A stretch of 46,985 nucleotides of DNA from Flavobacteriales bacterium. GTDB lineage: Bacteria; Bacteroidota; Bacteroidia; Flavobacteriales_F; PHOS-HE28. The translations under genes were made by a program, and so were the position numbers. Positions within the stretch are counted from its first letter, which is position 1; each line of letters opens with the position of its first letter. The stretch spans positions 1-46,985 of the forward strand of contig JADLBK010000057.1 in the NCBI GenBank assembly GCA_020847755.1. Reading direction: 5' to 3'. Below the pieces are notes generated by a model. It was not told where the DNA came from. It saw only the letters and a program-made list of their open reading frames with translations, and ran no database searches. Below, one piece after another: positions 1 through 10,216 of the stretch.

Positions 1-122
1 CCCGGTACAACCCCCAGCGCATGGACACCCAGCGCATCGGCACCTGGACCTACCGCGGACCCGACGGCAGCACGGTGCGCACCGAGGAGTATGTGGACGG
101 CAAGGTGCACGCGGTGCGGTGA
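1..122 (+). CDS. C-terminal fragment of a YwqK/MORN-like protein
   Basis: Only the last 39 codons lie in the window, in the frame that ends with TGA at 120-122. The peptide contains GTWTYRGPDGSTVRTEEY followed by a GK near its end. This pattern (G-x-W-x-Y, a short turn, then E-x-Y-x-x-GK) resembles the repeats of MORN-like proteins and of the YwqK antitoxin family, which are common in Bacteroidota. The start and most of the protein are upstream of the window, so the total length and role cannot be judged. A strong palindromic terminator follows 18 bp after the stop. Confidence 0.6.
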   Translation, partial: RYNPQRMDTQRIGTWTYRGPDGSTVRTEEYVDGKVHAVR

Positions 123-140
123 GCACCGGCCTCCTGCAGC

Positions 141-171
141 AACGAGCCCCGCGATGATCGCGGGGCTCGTT
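141..171 (+). terminator. Palindromic terminator, copy 1 of the GCCCCGCGAT family
   Basis: Perfect 31-bp palindrome with 15-bp arms (AACGAGCCCCGCGAT and its complement) around one central base, just after the stop codon at 122. There is no long T-run. The core is shared with the palindromes at 2013-2053 and 4826-4854, which also sit at gene ends. Confidence 0.75.
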
Positions 172-297
172 GCGTTCCGCAACCCGGTGATGGCCGATGC
201 GGCATGATGCGCGCTGCGGGGCGATCCCCTGCGGACGCCGCTGACGAGTTCGCGATCATGCGGAAGTTCCTGCTTCCGGCGACCGGATCGTACGCGC

Positions 298-304
298 TAC
301 TTTG
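298..304 (+). promoter_or_regulatory. Bacteroidota-type -7 box
   Basis: TACTTTG lies 20 bp upstream of the ATG at 325. It resembles the Bacteroidota -7 consensus TAnnTTTG and the boxes found before many other genes in this window. Confidence 0.45.
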
Positions 305-324
305 GCTCACTGAACCTTCGGATC

Positions 325-2000
325 ATGGCCTCTTCCGGAACCTTCCTTCGGACCATCATCATCGCCACGGCGCTTGCCACCGCACTGGACCACGCCGTTG
401 GGCAGAACACGGTCGGCCTTACGCACTACGAGCCGGACATGGTGGACGGCTACTTCCTCTTCTTCCCCGACCAGCAGGGCACGGTGTTCCTGGTCAATGC
501 CTGTGGCCAGCTGGTGCACAGTTGGCCGGATACCGCATCGGTGCCCGGCAACTCCATCCGGCTGGGCAACAACGGCACCCTGCTGCGGACCTATGTGGAT
601 GATACGGGTGGCAATCCCTTCTTCACCGCAGGAGGCAATGGCGAGCACCTGCAGCTCAAGGCGTGGGACAATACGGTGCTCTGGGACCACACCATCAGCT
701 CGGCCACCGAGTGCATGCACCACGATGTGGAGCTGATGCCCAACGGGAACATGCTGGCCATCGTGTGGGAGCTGAAGAGGAGGCCTGGGACGCGGGCCGA
801 GATACGGTCGGCTACGGCTTCAGCACGCTCTGGCCGGAGAAGATCGTGGAGCTGCAACCGGTGGGCCTGGACTCCGTGAACGTCGTGTGGGAGTGGCATG
901 TCTGGGACCATCTGGTGCAGGACTTCAATCCGAACGCGGCCAATTACGGTGTGGTCGCCGATCACCCGGAACTGGTGGATATCAACGCCGTGTACACGCC
1001 GAACATCAACCCGGACTGGTTGCACATCAATTCGGTGGACTACAACCCCACGCTCGATCAGATCCTGCTGAGCGTGCCGTTCCTCCATGAGGTCTGGGTG
1101 ATCGATCACAGCACCATCACCGCGGAGGCCGCCGGCCATGTGGGCGGCAACTCCGGGCGCGGCGGGGACCTGTTGTATCGCTGGGGCAACCCGAGCATCT
1201 ATGACCAGGGAGGGCCGGCCGACCGCGACCTCTACTTCAACCACGCGGCCACTTGGGTGGGTCCGGGCCTGGATGCCAGCGATCCCGATGTGGGGAAGAT
1301 CATGGTGTTCAACAATCGCGTGGGGCCCGACCACAGCGCCGTGGACATCTTCGCCCCGCCGGTGGACGTGAACGGCAACTACGCGTATGTCCCGGGGACG
1401 GCCTTTGGTCCGCTGGACCGTGACGCACGGTATATGACGGCCAACCCGCCCGACCTGTACTCACCGGGCCAGGGCAGCGGACAGAAGCTGCCCAATGGCC
1501 ATGTGCTCGCCGCCTCGGGCCGGCAGGGGTGGATGGTGCAGTTGCGGCCGGACAGCAGCCAGGCCTGGTCCTACGTGGTGCCCATGGAGAACGGCATCCC
1601 GGTGGATCAGGGCACCGTGCTCGGGTCGAACACGATCATCTTCCAGGCAGAATGGATCCCACCGTCCGACCCCCGTCTTCAGGGACTGGTGCTGGATCCC
1701 ATCGGGTACATCGAGACGATGCCCAACGAGCAGTTCTGCGTGTTGAACGTGAGCACGACGCCCATTGCGGGGGATGCAGGCCCGGTCGTTGTCGTGGCCG
1801 ACGGCACCCGGCTGGTGGTCGAGGTCGCCGGTCCCATGGAGGCGCTTGTGATCGACTGCAGCGGACGTACGGTCCACCGCGAACGCTTCGTTGCGGGCCG
1901 GAACGACCTGCCCACGGTCGGCCTTCGCCCCGGGGCCTACATGCTTGTCCCCGTGGGTGTCGATGCCCGCCCTGTGCGCTTCGCTCTGGTGGCTCCGTGA
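325..2000 (+). pseudogene. Arylsulfotransferase (ASST)-like secreted protein, frameshifted, T9SS signal
   Basis: One coding unit is split over two frames. Frame 1, from ATG 325, gives a signal peptide ending near VGQ and then ASST-like sequence up to HDVELMPNGNMLAIVWELK. The family sequence continues in another frame from EEEAWDAGRDTVGYGF through WEWHVWDHLVQDF, NYGVVADHPELVDIN and HINSVDYNPTLDQI to the TGA at 1998-2000. The switch lies at about 774-782, in the purine-rich stretch CTGAAGAGGAGG, and fits loss of one base. The last 75 residues look like a T9SS type A sorting domain. ASST-family proteins transfer sulfate between phenolic compounds or have related beta-propeller roles. Both halves are otherwise intact with normal codon use, so this is either a recent frameshift or an assembly error. 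Confidence 0.75.
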
Positions 2001-2012
2001 CCGGCGCCTTGG

Positions 2013-2053
2013 GAACGAGGAAGCCCCGCGATCATCGCGGGGCTTCCTCGTTC
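2013..2053. terminator. Perfect 41-bp palindrome, bidirectional terminator, copy 2
   Basis: Arms of 20 bp (GAACGAGGAAGCCCCGCGAT and its exact complement) surround one base. It lies between the convergent ends of the ASST-like gene (stop at 2000) and the minus-strand beta-helix gene (stop at 2060), so it probably ends transcripts from both sides. The core is the same as at 141-171. Confidence 0.8.
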
Positions 2054-2059
2054 CTCCGG

Positions 2060-4675
2060 TCAGCGTGGGCCGGAGCGGCCGCCCTGTGGTGCCACCACAA
2101 GCGGCAACCGGGTCACCGTCGTTCCTTCCCGCACGAGCACCACGTAGGTGCCTGCGGCCAGGGAGCTCACCGGGATGATCGCTCCGGCGACGGCATCACC
2201 GTGGAGCAGCAGCCGCCCCGACCGGTCCATCAAGGTCCAATCGCCCGTGCGCCCGTCGCTCGTGCGCAGCTCGCAGTGGTCCGATGCCGGATTGGGAGCG
2301 AGGGACCAGTCCAACGGGCGCAGGCCGGAGCCGGACAGGCCGGTGGGTCCACCGAACTCGATGGCCCCCGGATCGGGTGCGGCGCCCAGTGGCCGGGGCC
2401 CTCCGTTGTGGTCCAGCGGCACCAAGGTCCCGATGCCCGCATCGCCGATGTCGTTGATGGCCACGTTGGTCGGCGTCAGGTCCGTGTTGCTCACGAAGAG
2501 CGGATCGGCGGCCGACGAGGCCGCATCGCGACCGGTGCCCTGCCAGGCGGCCAGCGTGGGATAGCCCGTGGAGAGGTAGGCCACCTCATTGGTGCCGCCG
2601 CCGGTGGAGGCCATGACCAGCACGTTGTTGTCGCTGGTGAAGCCGGTGGTGGCCGTGGCGAAGTGCAGGCAGCGCTTGATGCCGGTCCCCGTGCGGCCGA
2701 TCTTGACGATGTTGTTGCGGTATTCCAGCCCGGTGGCCGCCGTGGTCTGGTACATCCCATAGGTCGCGCCCGTGGTGGTGTTCTGGTCGTCGATCAGGAT
2801 GCTGTTGTGATAGTAGCGTGCGCGGTCGCTGCCGCTGTTGTAGAAGCCGTAGTTCGCCGCGGTGTTGTTCAGCCTGTAGGCGATGTTGTTCTGAAAGGTG
2901 TTCTCCTGGCCCACCGGGGCGTCCGACGCAGCGATGTAGTAGAGGTACGCCGTGCTCGCGCCGCCCACGTTCTGGATGGTGTTCCCGTCCACCGTCATGC
3001 CCACGCTGTTGTTCAGGTAGATGCCGTAGAACGTGGTGGTGTTGGTCAGCCCGGGTCGGCCGATCATGTTGCCCTGCACCAGGCCGCTGTCCTGGAAATT
3101 CATGTAGAGCTGGTAGTTGTATCCGTTCAGGAGCTGGTTGTTGCGCACCACGTTGCCCGACGCGCGCGCGGTGGCCGACGCTCCGTTGAGGCGCAGCTTG
3201 TAGGTGCCCCCGCAGCCCAGGAGCAGGTTGTCCTCGATCGTGGTGTGGTTCGCGTTATCGCCCGCCGTGGTGGCATTGGTGAATGACGCCGAGGCGACGA
3301 TGCCGGCGTAGTTCGCCGATGCCGTGTTGTCCGGGTTGATGATCCTGCAATCCCGGATGGTGTTGTGATCGGCCTGGTTCCGCAGGTGCACGCCGTATCC
3401 GTAGGTGCCGCCGGACACATCGATGGTGAGGCCGTCGATGGTGACGTGGTCGGCGCCGTCCAGCAGGATCGCGGCGCGGTCGGCGCTGACGGTGGGTGAG
3501 TGCGCAAGGGTGGCGCCACCGCCATTGAAGGTGATCGTGTTGGTGGCGTTCGCACCCGGGATCGCGCCCAGGACCAGGCGGTCCACATACGGACCGCTGC
3601 CAGGCGCCACCGTGAAGACGACCGGTCCGTTCACCCCACAGCTCAACAAGGCCGCCGCTTCGGAGAAGTTCAACAGATCGCCGCTGCCATCGTCGTTGAT
3701 GGTGTAGGTGCCCGAGATGCCGGGTGTCACCGGCAGGTGGAACTCCGCAGTGGTGGCGTCCAGGCCCGAGTTGGTGCAGGTCACGATGCAGACATAGTAC
3801 GTGTCGGACGTGATCGCCCCGGTGTTCACGGTCGCCCCGGATCCCACGAAGGTGGAATAGGGGCCGCCGGATGTCGTGCTGCTGTACCACTCACGCGTGA
3901 TGCCCGTCCCCACGGTGGATCCGTTCACCACCAGGTCGGCCGATGTGTTCGCGCAGACAAAGGCAGGCCCCGAGATGCTGCCCGCCGTGGGTGCACCCGA
4001 ACAGGGCGTGGCCGGGATGAAGGTGAGCGTGCCGGTGAAGTACCGCGGGTTGTTCCCCGAGTTCGTGAACACGCCTCCATAGCCCACGATGCCGGTGGCC
4101 CCGGGCAGTGTGAAGTCCCCGCAATGAAGCGAGATCCCGCTCACCGTGAACGTGTTGGGGCTGATGACGCCGGTGCCGCTGTAGCGGATGTTCTGGTCGG
4201 ACTCGAGCATGAAGCGCACCGTGGCCCCGTCAGGGATCAAGTACGTCAAGCCGGTGATCGTGGGGTGGATGCCGTTGGCAGGTACCGACAGGTTCGTGCC
4301 CGTGCCGACCACCGTCCAATCCGCGGCGACGAACGGGAAGTACGGTCCACCCAAGGTGACGGTCGTGGCCCACAAGGTGGTGTTCGCCCCATTGGAGGCC
4401 GTCTGCCAGTAGGAATCGACGTCCGTGAGCAGAACATCCGCACCGGAGCTGTTCGTCACTCCGAAGGTGATCACGCCGTTGCCGCTCACACCGTTCCCTC
4501 CATTGTACGGGGCCAAGGTGCCGGTGGTGATGGTCTGGCCGCTGGCATCGCGCGCTCCCAGGAGCAGGAGCAGGAGAAGCAGGAACACGGGAGGGAGGGG
4601 ACGCCTGGAGCGGATCGCCGCGAGGGTGCGAGCAGCTGGCTCGTGTCGCGCGGTGTTGAGCGGTGATCGAAGCAT
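2060..4675 (-). CDS. Secreted parallel beta-helix protein with T9SS sorting domain
   Basis: 871 residues from the ATG at 4675, chosen because it begins a clear signal peptide (Arg-rich start, then VFLLLLLLLLGARDASGQ). The frame stays open further upstream, but that part reads through the palindrome at 4826-4854. Residues of about 45-350 hold beta-sandwich and Ig-like regions. A right-handed beta-helix region follows, with repeated HVTIDGLTIDV, NHTTIEDNLL and NNIVKIGRTG-type turns typical of pectate-lyase-like folds. The last 80 residues (LAPNPASDHCEL ... LAAGTYVVLV) form a T9SS type A domain. It is probably an outer-surface or secreted adhesin or carbohydrate-binding protein; no catalytic residues were recognised. 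Confidence 0.85.
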   Translation of the reverse strand: MLRSPLNTARHEPAARTLAAIRSRRPLPPVFLLLLLLLLGARDASGQTITTGTLAPYNGGNGVSGNGVITFGVTNSSGADVLLTDVDSYWQTASNGANTTLWATTVTLGGPYFPFVAADWTVVGTGTNLSVPANGIHPTITGLTYLIPDGATVRFMLESDQNIRYSGTGVISPNTFTVSGISLHCGDFTLPGATGIVGYGGVFTNSGNNPRYFTGTLTFIPATPCSGAPTAGSISGPAFVCANTSADLVVNGSTVGTGITREWYSSTTSGGPYSTFVGSGATVNTGAITSDTYYVCIVTCTNSGLDATTAEFHLPVTPGISGTYTINDDGSGDLLNFSEAAALLSCGVNGPVVFTVAPGSGPYVDRLVLGAIPGANATNTITFNGGGATLAHSPTVSADRAAILLDGADHVTIDGLTIDVSGGTYGYGVHLRNQADHNTIRDCRIINPDNTASANYAGIVASASFTNATTAGDNANHTTIEDNLLLGCGGTYKLRLNGASATARASGNVVRNNQLLNGYNYQLYMNFQDSGLVQGNMIGRPGLTNTTTFYGIYLNNSVGMTVDGNTIQNVGGASTAYLYYIAASDAPVGQENTFQNNIAYRLNNTAANYGFYNSGSDRARYYHNSILIDDQNTTTGATYGMYQTTAATGLEYRNNIVKIGRTGTGIKRCLHFATATTGFTSDNNVLVMASTGGGTNEVAYLSTGYPTLAAWQGTGRDAASSAADPLFVSNTDLTPTNVAINDIGDAGIGTLVPLDHNGGPRPLGAAPDPGAIEFGGPTGLSGSGLRPLDWSLAPNPASDHCELRTSDGRTGDWTLMDRSGRLLLHGDAVAGAIIPVSSLAAGTYVVLVREGTTVTRLPLVVAPQGGRSGPR

Positions 4676-4825
4676 GGCTTTTTCGCAGGTTGGTACACAA
4701 GCGAAGTAACGAAATGCCGGACGACCATTCCGGCTGCTCGACCCCTGACCGCTGGTCCGTGCGCTCTGAGCGGAAAGGCCCGCCGATCCACCTGGTCCGG
4801 ATGATGCTCTGGACGGCCGGAACGG

Positions 4826-4854
4826 ACGAGCCCCGCGATGATCGCGGGGCTCGT
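4826..4854 (-). terminator. Palindromic terminator after dnaK, copy 3
   Basis: 29-bp palindrome (ACGAGCCCCGCGAT, one base, complement) located 42 bp beyond the dnaK stop. The core is identical to 141-171. It separates dnaK from the next minus-strand gene. Confidence 0.75.
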
Positions 4855-4896
4855 TCCATGCGCTGTCCGGTACGTCGGGTCGGACCTGTCCGACCC

Positions 4897-6801
<1,905 letters not shown>

Positions 6802-6927
6802 GGTCGTTGGTTCGTTCGGGCCCGCTTGTCAATGCGCATGCCATGGCCGCAAGGACCTGGAAAGCTGACAAGGTGGTGCCGGGTGCCCCCGCACCGGCCG
6901 AACTGGACCTGACAGAAGGACAGATCG

Positions 6928-7971
6928 TCAGTCGCAGCCCAAGGGCGGGCCGTTGCCCTCGATGCAGAAGTTGAACGCAGCGGTGTACTGACCTTCCACC
7001 AGCTGCACCAGGGAGGCGTCACCCAGCTTCACGCCGACGGCCGTTTGGAAGTGGCGACCGGCGAACAACCCGTAGCCGTTCGTGATGTTCGTGTATTCGG
7101 GGCGCTCCTCGACGATGCCGCTCACCGGCTGGGCCAGGGTGAGGTAGGTGGCGAACTCATCGCTGGCGGCGGCGAACAGGATGTCCAGGCCCCGATAGAT
7201 CCGCCGCGTGATGGACGGGTCGTTCTCCATCACGTTGGCCATGTTCTGGTAGAAGGATTCGCCGCTGATGGCCACCTGCAGCTCTTCGCCTCCATTGAGC
7301 CCGTTCGTACGCACCGAGCCCAGGAAGACGGTGTACGACTCCTCGGTGAGCACCCCGGACCGGTCCTCGGCGTAGCGTACGCGGTAGCTGACGTCGTAGC
7401 GCCGCGCATCACGCCCGCTGCGGAAGTCCATGTCCACCGTGTTGTACTGGTTGCCCAGCATCAGATTCAACTTGCTGTTGCTGTTGGTCTGCAGGAAGCC
7501 GGACTGATAGGCCGGCGGGTTCACGATCGGGGTCTCGGCGCTGACGTCATTGCCCCGCACCTTCATGCGCACGGCATAGCTGTGGTCGGGGTTGAGCGTG
7601 GCGTCGAAGTAGTAGACCTTGTGCAGGGGGGAGTTGAACACGCCCGGCTCCCGTGGCATCATCGAGTCGTTGAGCAGGTACTCCGTGCTGTTGTCCAGGT
7701 CCACCACGCGCGGGGCCACCTGGAAATCGGGATCGTCGTACTCCGTGCTGTCGGGGATCTGCGCGTACACCAAGGCATCGCCCTCGCCGAGGAAGGCCTT
7801 GTTGATCTTCACGTAGTGCCGCGTCTCATCGCTCACCCCGTCGGTGGCCCGGGTGGACAGGACACCGTACACCACGGTGATGTCCTTGTACGGGGCGCTC
7901 ACCTCCAGTTCGGTGCTGCAGGCAGCGAACACGGCGGGCAGGATCAGAAGGGCGATGGTGCGGCGGGCCAT
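6928..7971 (-). CDS. Lipoprotein, DUF4249-like
   Basis: 347 residues. The start at 7971 gives MARRTIALLILPAVFAACS, a lipoprotein signal with Cys 18 as the likely lipidated residue; the frame upstream is open but lacks any signal and enters the panB promoter region. The mature part (YKDITVVYGVLS, HYVKINKAFLGEGDALVYAQ, then beta-rich sequence) resembles the DUF4249-like outer membrane lipoproteins of Bacteroidota, whose role is unknown. A good -7 box (TATCTTTG on the minus strand) lies 17 bp upstream of the ATG. It is divergent from panB. Confidence 0.75.
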   Translation of the reverse strand: MARRTIALLILPAVFAACSTELEVSAPYKDITVVYGVLSTRATDGVSDETRHYVKINKAFLGEGDALVYAQIPDSTEYDDPDFQVAPRVVDLDNSTEYLLNDSMMPREPGVFNSPLHKVYYFDATLNPDHSYAVRMKVRGNDVSAETPIVNPPAYQSGFLQTNSNSKLNLMLGNQYNTVDMDFRSGRDARRYDVSYRVRYAEDRSGVLTEESYTVFLGSVRTNGLNGGEELQVAISGESFYQNMANVMENDPSITRRIYRGLDILFAAASDEFATYLTLAQPVSGIVEERPEYTNITNGYGLFAGRHFQTAVGVKLGDASLVQLVEGQYTAAFNFCIEGNGPPLGCD

Positions 7972-7987
7972 GGGCGTGGAAGGGCGC

Positions 7988-7995
7988 CAAAGATA
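7988..7995 (-). promoter_or_regulatory. -7 box TATCTTTG for the lipoprotein gene
   Basis: Exact match to TAnnTTTG on the minus strand, 16 bp from the ATG at 7971. Confidence 0.6.
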
Positions 7996-8067
7996 GACGG
8001 CGCCCTTCAGCCGGGGCGTGATGAACGGGGAGCGGGCGCTCCGACCCGCGCTTCGGCGCACCGGCGC

Positions 8068-8075
8068 TAGCTTTG
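8068..8075 (+). promoter_or_regulatory. -7 box TAGCTTTG for panB
   Basis: Exact match to TAnnTTTG, 31 bp upstream of the panB ATG. With the box at 7988 it makes a divergent promoter pair. Confidence 0.6.
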
Positions 8076-8106
8076 GAGCCCTCCGCCACCAGGTGGGGCC
8101 CAGGCC

Positions 8107-8922
8107 ATGAGCGAACCGAAGGACGCCCGCCGTGTGACGACCCACGTGCTGCTGGAGATGAAGGCCCAGGGCCGGCCCATCGCCATGCTCACCGCCTATG
8201 ACTACAGCCTGGCCAGCCTGGTCGATGCGGCCGGCATCGATGTGATCCTCGTGGGCGACAGCGCCAGCAACGTGATGGCCGGGCACGAGACCACCCTGCC
8301 CATCACCCTGGACCAGATGATCTACCACGCCAGCAGCGTGGTGCGCGGCTGCCACAGGGCCCTCATCGTGGTGGACCTGCCCTTCGGCACCTACCAGGGC
8401 AACAGCAAGGGCGCCCTCAACAGCGCCATCCGCATCATGAAGGAGAGCGGCGCCCATGCCGTGAAGCTCGAGGGCGGCCGCGAGGTCATCGGCAGCATCG
8501 AACGCATCCTCACCGCCGGCATCCCGGTGATGGGTCACCTCGGCCTCACCCCGCAGAGCATCTACAAGTTCGGCACCTACGTGGTGCGCGCCAAGGAGGA
8601 GGCCGAGGCCCAGCGCCTGCGCGAGGACGCCAAGCTGCTGGAGCAGGCCGGCTGCTTCGCCATCGTGCTGGAGAAGATCCCCGCGGCCCTGGCCGCCGAG
8701 GTGGCCCGCAGCGTGTCCATCCCCGTGATCGGCATCGGCGCGGGAGGCGGCGTGGACGGTCAGGTCCTGGTGCTCCACGACATGCTGGGCATCAACAAGG
8801 CCTTCAACCCGCGGTTCCTCCGCCGCTACGCCGACCTGCACGACATCATCACCGGCGCGGTGGGCCGCTACCTGAACGACGTCCGCTCGCGTGACTTCCC
8901 CAGTGCCGACGAGCAGTACTGA
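8107..8922 (+). CDS. panB: 3-methyl-2-oxobutanoate hydroxymethyltransferase
   Basis: 271 residues, full length. PanB transfers a hydroxymethyl group from methylene-tetrahydrofolate to 2-oxoisovalerate to give ketopantoate, the first committed step of pantothenate and CoA synthesis. Visible signatures are [17 protein letters not shown], the metal and substrate site [44 protein letters not shown] and [24 protein letters not shown]. The C-terminus overlaps the next gene by 32 bp in another frame, so the two are probably cotranscribed. Confidence 0.97.
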   Translation: MSEPKDARRVTTHVLLEMKAQGRPIAMLTAYDYSLASLVDAAGIDVILVGDSASNVMAGHETTLPITLDQMIYHASSVVRGCHRALIVVDLPFGTYQGNSKGALNSAIRIMKESGAHAVKLEGGREVIGSIERILTAGIPVMGHLGLTPQSIYKFGTYVVRAKEEAEAQRLREDAKLLEQAGCFAIVLEKIPAALAAEVARSVSIPVIGIGAGGGVDGQVLVLHDMLGINKAFNPRFLRRYADLHDIITGAVGRYLNDVRSRDFPSADEQY

Positions 8923-9574
8923 GGCCGCACCGCGCGTGCTGTGGGGCGATGCCCATCTGCTCGCCGTGTTCAAGCCCGCCGGCATGCCCGTGCAAGCCGA
9001 CCCCACCGGCACCCCCGATCTGCTGAGCGCCGTGCGGCTGATGCATCCGGGTGAGGCCATCGGCCTGCCGCACCGGATCGACCGCCCCGTGAGCGGGGTG
9101 GTGCTCCTCGGTCGCACGCCTGAAGCGCTCCAGGCACTGAACCGGCTGTTCCGGGAGCGGGCCGTGCAGAAGACCTACCTGGCCGTGGTGACCGGCGCGG
9201 TGGATGGCGACCTCACGCTTGAGCACACCTTGTTCCACGATGCGAAGGCGCACCGGGCCCGGGTCTCGGACCGCGGCGTGCCGGTATCGCTCATGCTGCG
9301 GTCCGTGCTGCGCGGCGATCGATACACGCTGGTGGAGGTGCGGCCGCAGGGCGGGGCGTTCCACCAGATCCGCGCGCAGCTCGCCGCCGCCGGGCATCCC
9401 ATCAGGGGCGATGTGAAGTATGGCGCCCGGCGTGGAGAGCGCGACCGCTCCATCGCCCTGCACGCCTGGTCGATCGCGATGCAGCACCCCTTCACCGGGG
9501 AAGCGCTGCGGGTGGAGGCGCCGCTGCCTGACACGCCCACCTGGGCCCCATGGCGCACTATTCCACCGGCCTGA
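8891..9574 (+). CDS. RluA-family pseudouridine synthase
   Basis: 227 residues. The catalytic motif is [16 protein letters not shown], with the active-site Asp in HRIDR (family HRLDRxTSG). Upstream is [13 protein letters not shown] and downstream KTYLAVVTG and the C-terminal [25 protein letters not shown], both typical of RluA/RluD catalytic domains. There is no N-terminal S4 domain, which puts it with short RluA/TruC-like enzymes that modify rRNA or tRNA. The exact target base cannot be told. It overlaps the end of panB. Confidence 0.9.
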   Translation: MTSPVPTSSTEAAPRVLWGDAHLLAVFKPAGMPVQADPTGTPDLLSAVRLMHPGEAIGLPHRIDRPVSGVVLLGRTPEALQALNRLFRERAVQKTYLAVVTGAVDGDLTLEHTLFHDAKAHRARVSDRGVPVSLMLRSVLRGDRYTLVEVRPQGGAFHQIRAQLAAAGHPIRGDVKYGARRGERDRSIALHAWSIAMQHPFTGEALRVEAPLPDTPTWAPWRTIPPA

Positions 9575-9588
9575 ACGTTCAGTTCCCC

Positions 9589-10188
9589 ATGCGTCACGCG
9601 TTCGCCGCCCTTGCCGCGCTGCTCTGCTCCGCCACCTCGCGGGCCCAGGAGCACCCGTTCCTCTCCGACTTCACGGCCACCGTGCGCGAGGACGAGGTGC
9701 TGCTGGAGTGGACGATGGTGGCGGGCACCACCTGCGATGGCACTGAGGTGGAGCGCGCGGTGAACGGTGGCGACTGGCAGCTGGTGGGCGGCATCTCCGG
9801 GCTGTGCGGCGATGTGAACGCGCCGGTGGCGTACGATTGGACGGATGATGCACCGCAGGAGCTGAGCACGATCGCCTACCGCCTGAAGCTGGGTGCGCAG
9901 GGCTGGTCCTCCACGCAGCAGGTCCGCTTCGAGCGGCTGACGGTGCGGGAACATCTGGCGTTCCCCTCGCCCGCGCAGGAGCATGTGGTACTGCTGTTCC
10001 GCGAGGCCGGCACGGCCGAAGGTGTGCTGGACGTGTTCGACCAGGCCGGCCGGCCGGTCATGCCAGCGCTGAACGTGCGTGGGGAACGGGCGGAGCTCGA
10101 TGTGCGGACCTGGCCCGCCGTCATCCATCACTATCGGGCCACGTACGGGGGGCGTGTGCACGCCGGTCGGTTCACGGTGCAGCATTGA
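9589..10188 (+). CDS. Small secreted protein with T9SS-like C-terminus
   Basis: 199 residues from ATG 9589, chosen because MRHAFAALAALLCSATSRAQ is a good signal peptide; an ATG 39 bp upstream in the same frame would bury it. The mature protein has a beta-sandwich-like region (DFTATVREDEVLLEWTM ... GTEVERAV) like the fibronectin-type stretch preceding many T9SS tails. A C-terminal domain follows (FPSPAQEHVVLLF ... GRFTVQH). It is probably exported through T9SS; no enzymatic motif was seen. It starts 14 bp after the pseudouridine synthase. Confidence 0.7.
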   Translation: MRHAFAALAALLCSATSRAQEHPFLSDFTATVREDEVLLEWTMVAGTTCDGTEVERAVNGGDWQLVGGISGLCGDVNAPVAYDWTDDAPQELSTIAYRLKLGAQGWSSTQQVRFERLTVREHLAFPSPAQEHVVLLFREAGTAEGVLDVFDQAGRPVMPALNVRGERAELDVRTWPAVIHHYRATYGGRVHAGRFTVQH

Positions 10189-10204
10189 GTTCATCGCATC
10201 GGGC

Positions 10205-10212
10205 TACCTTCA
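10205..10212 (+). promoter_or_regulatory. -7 box TACCTTCA immediately before an ATG
   Basis: Only 4 bp separate this box from the ATG at 10217, which suggests a leaderless transcript. Confidence 0.45.
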
Positions 10213-10216
10213 GCCC

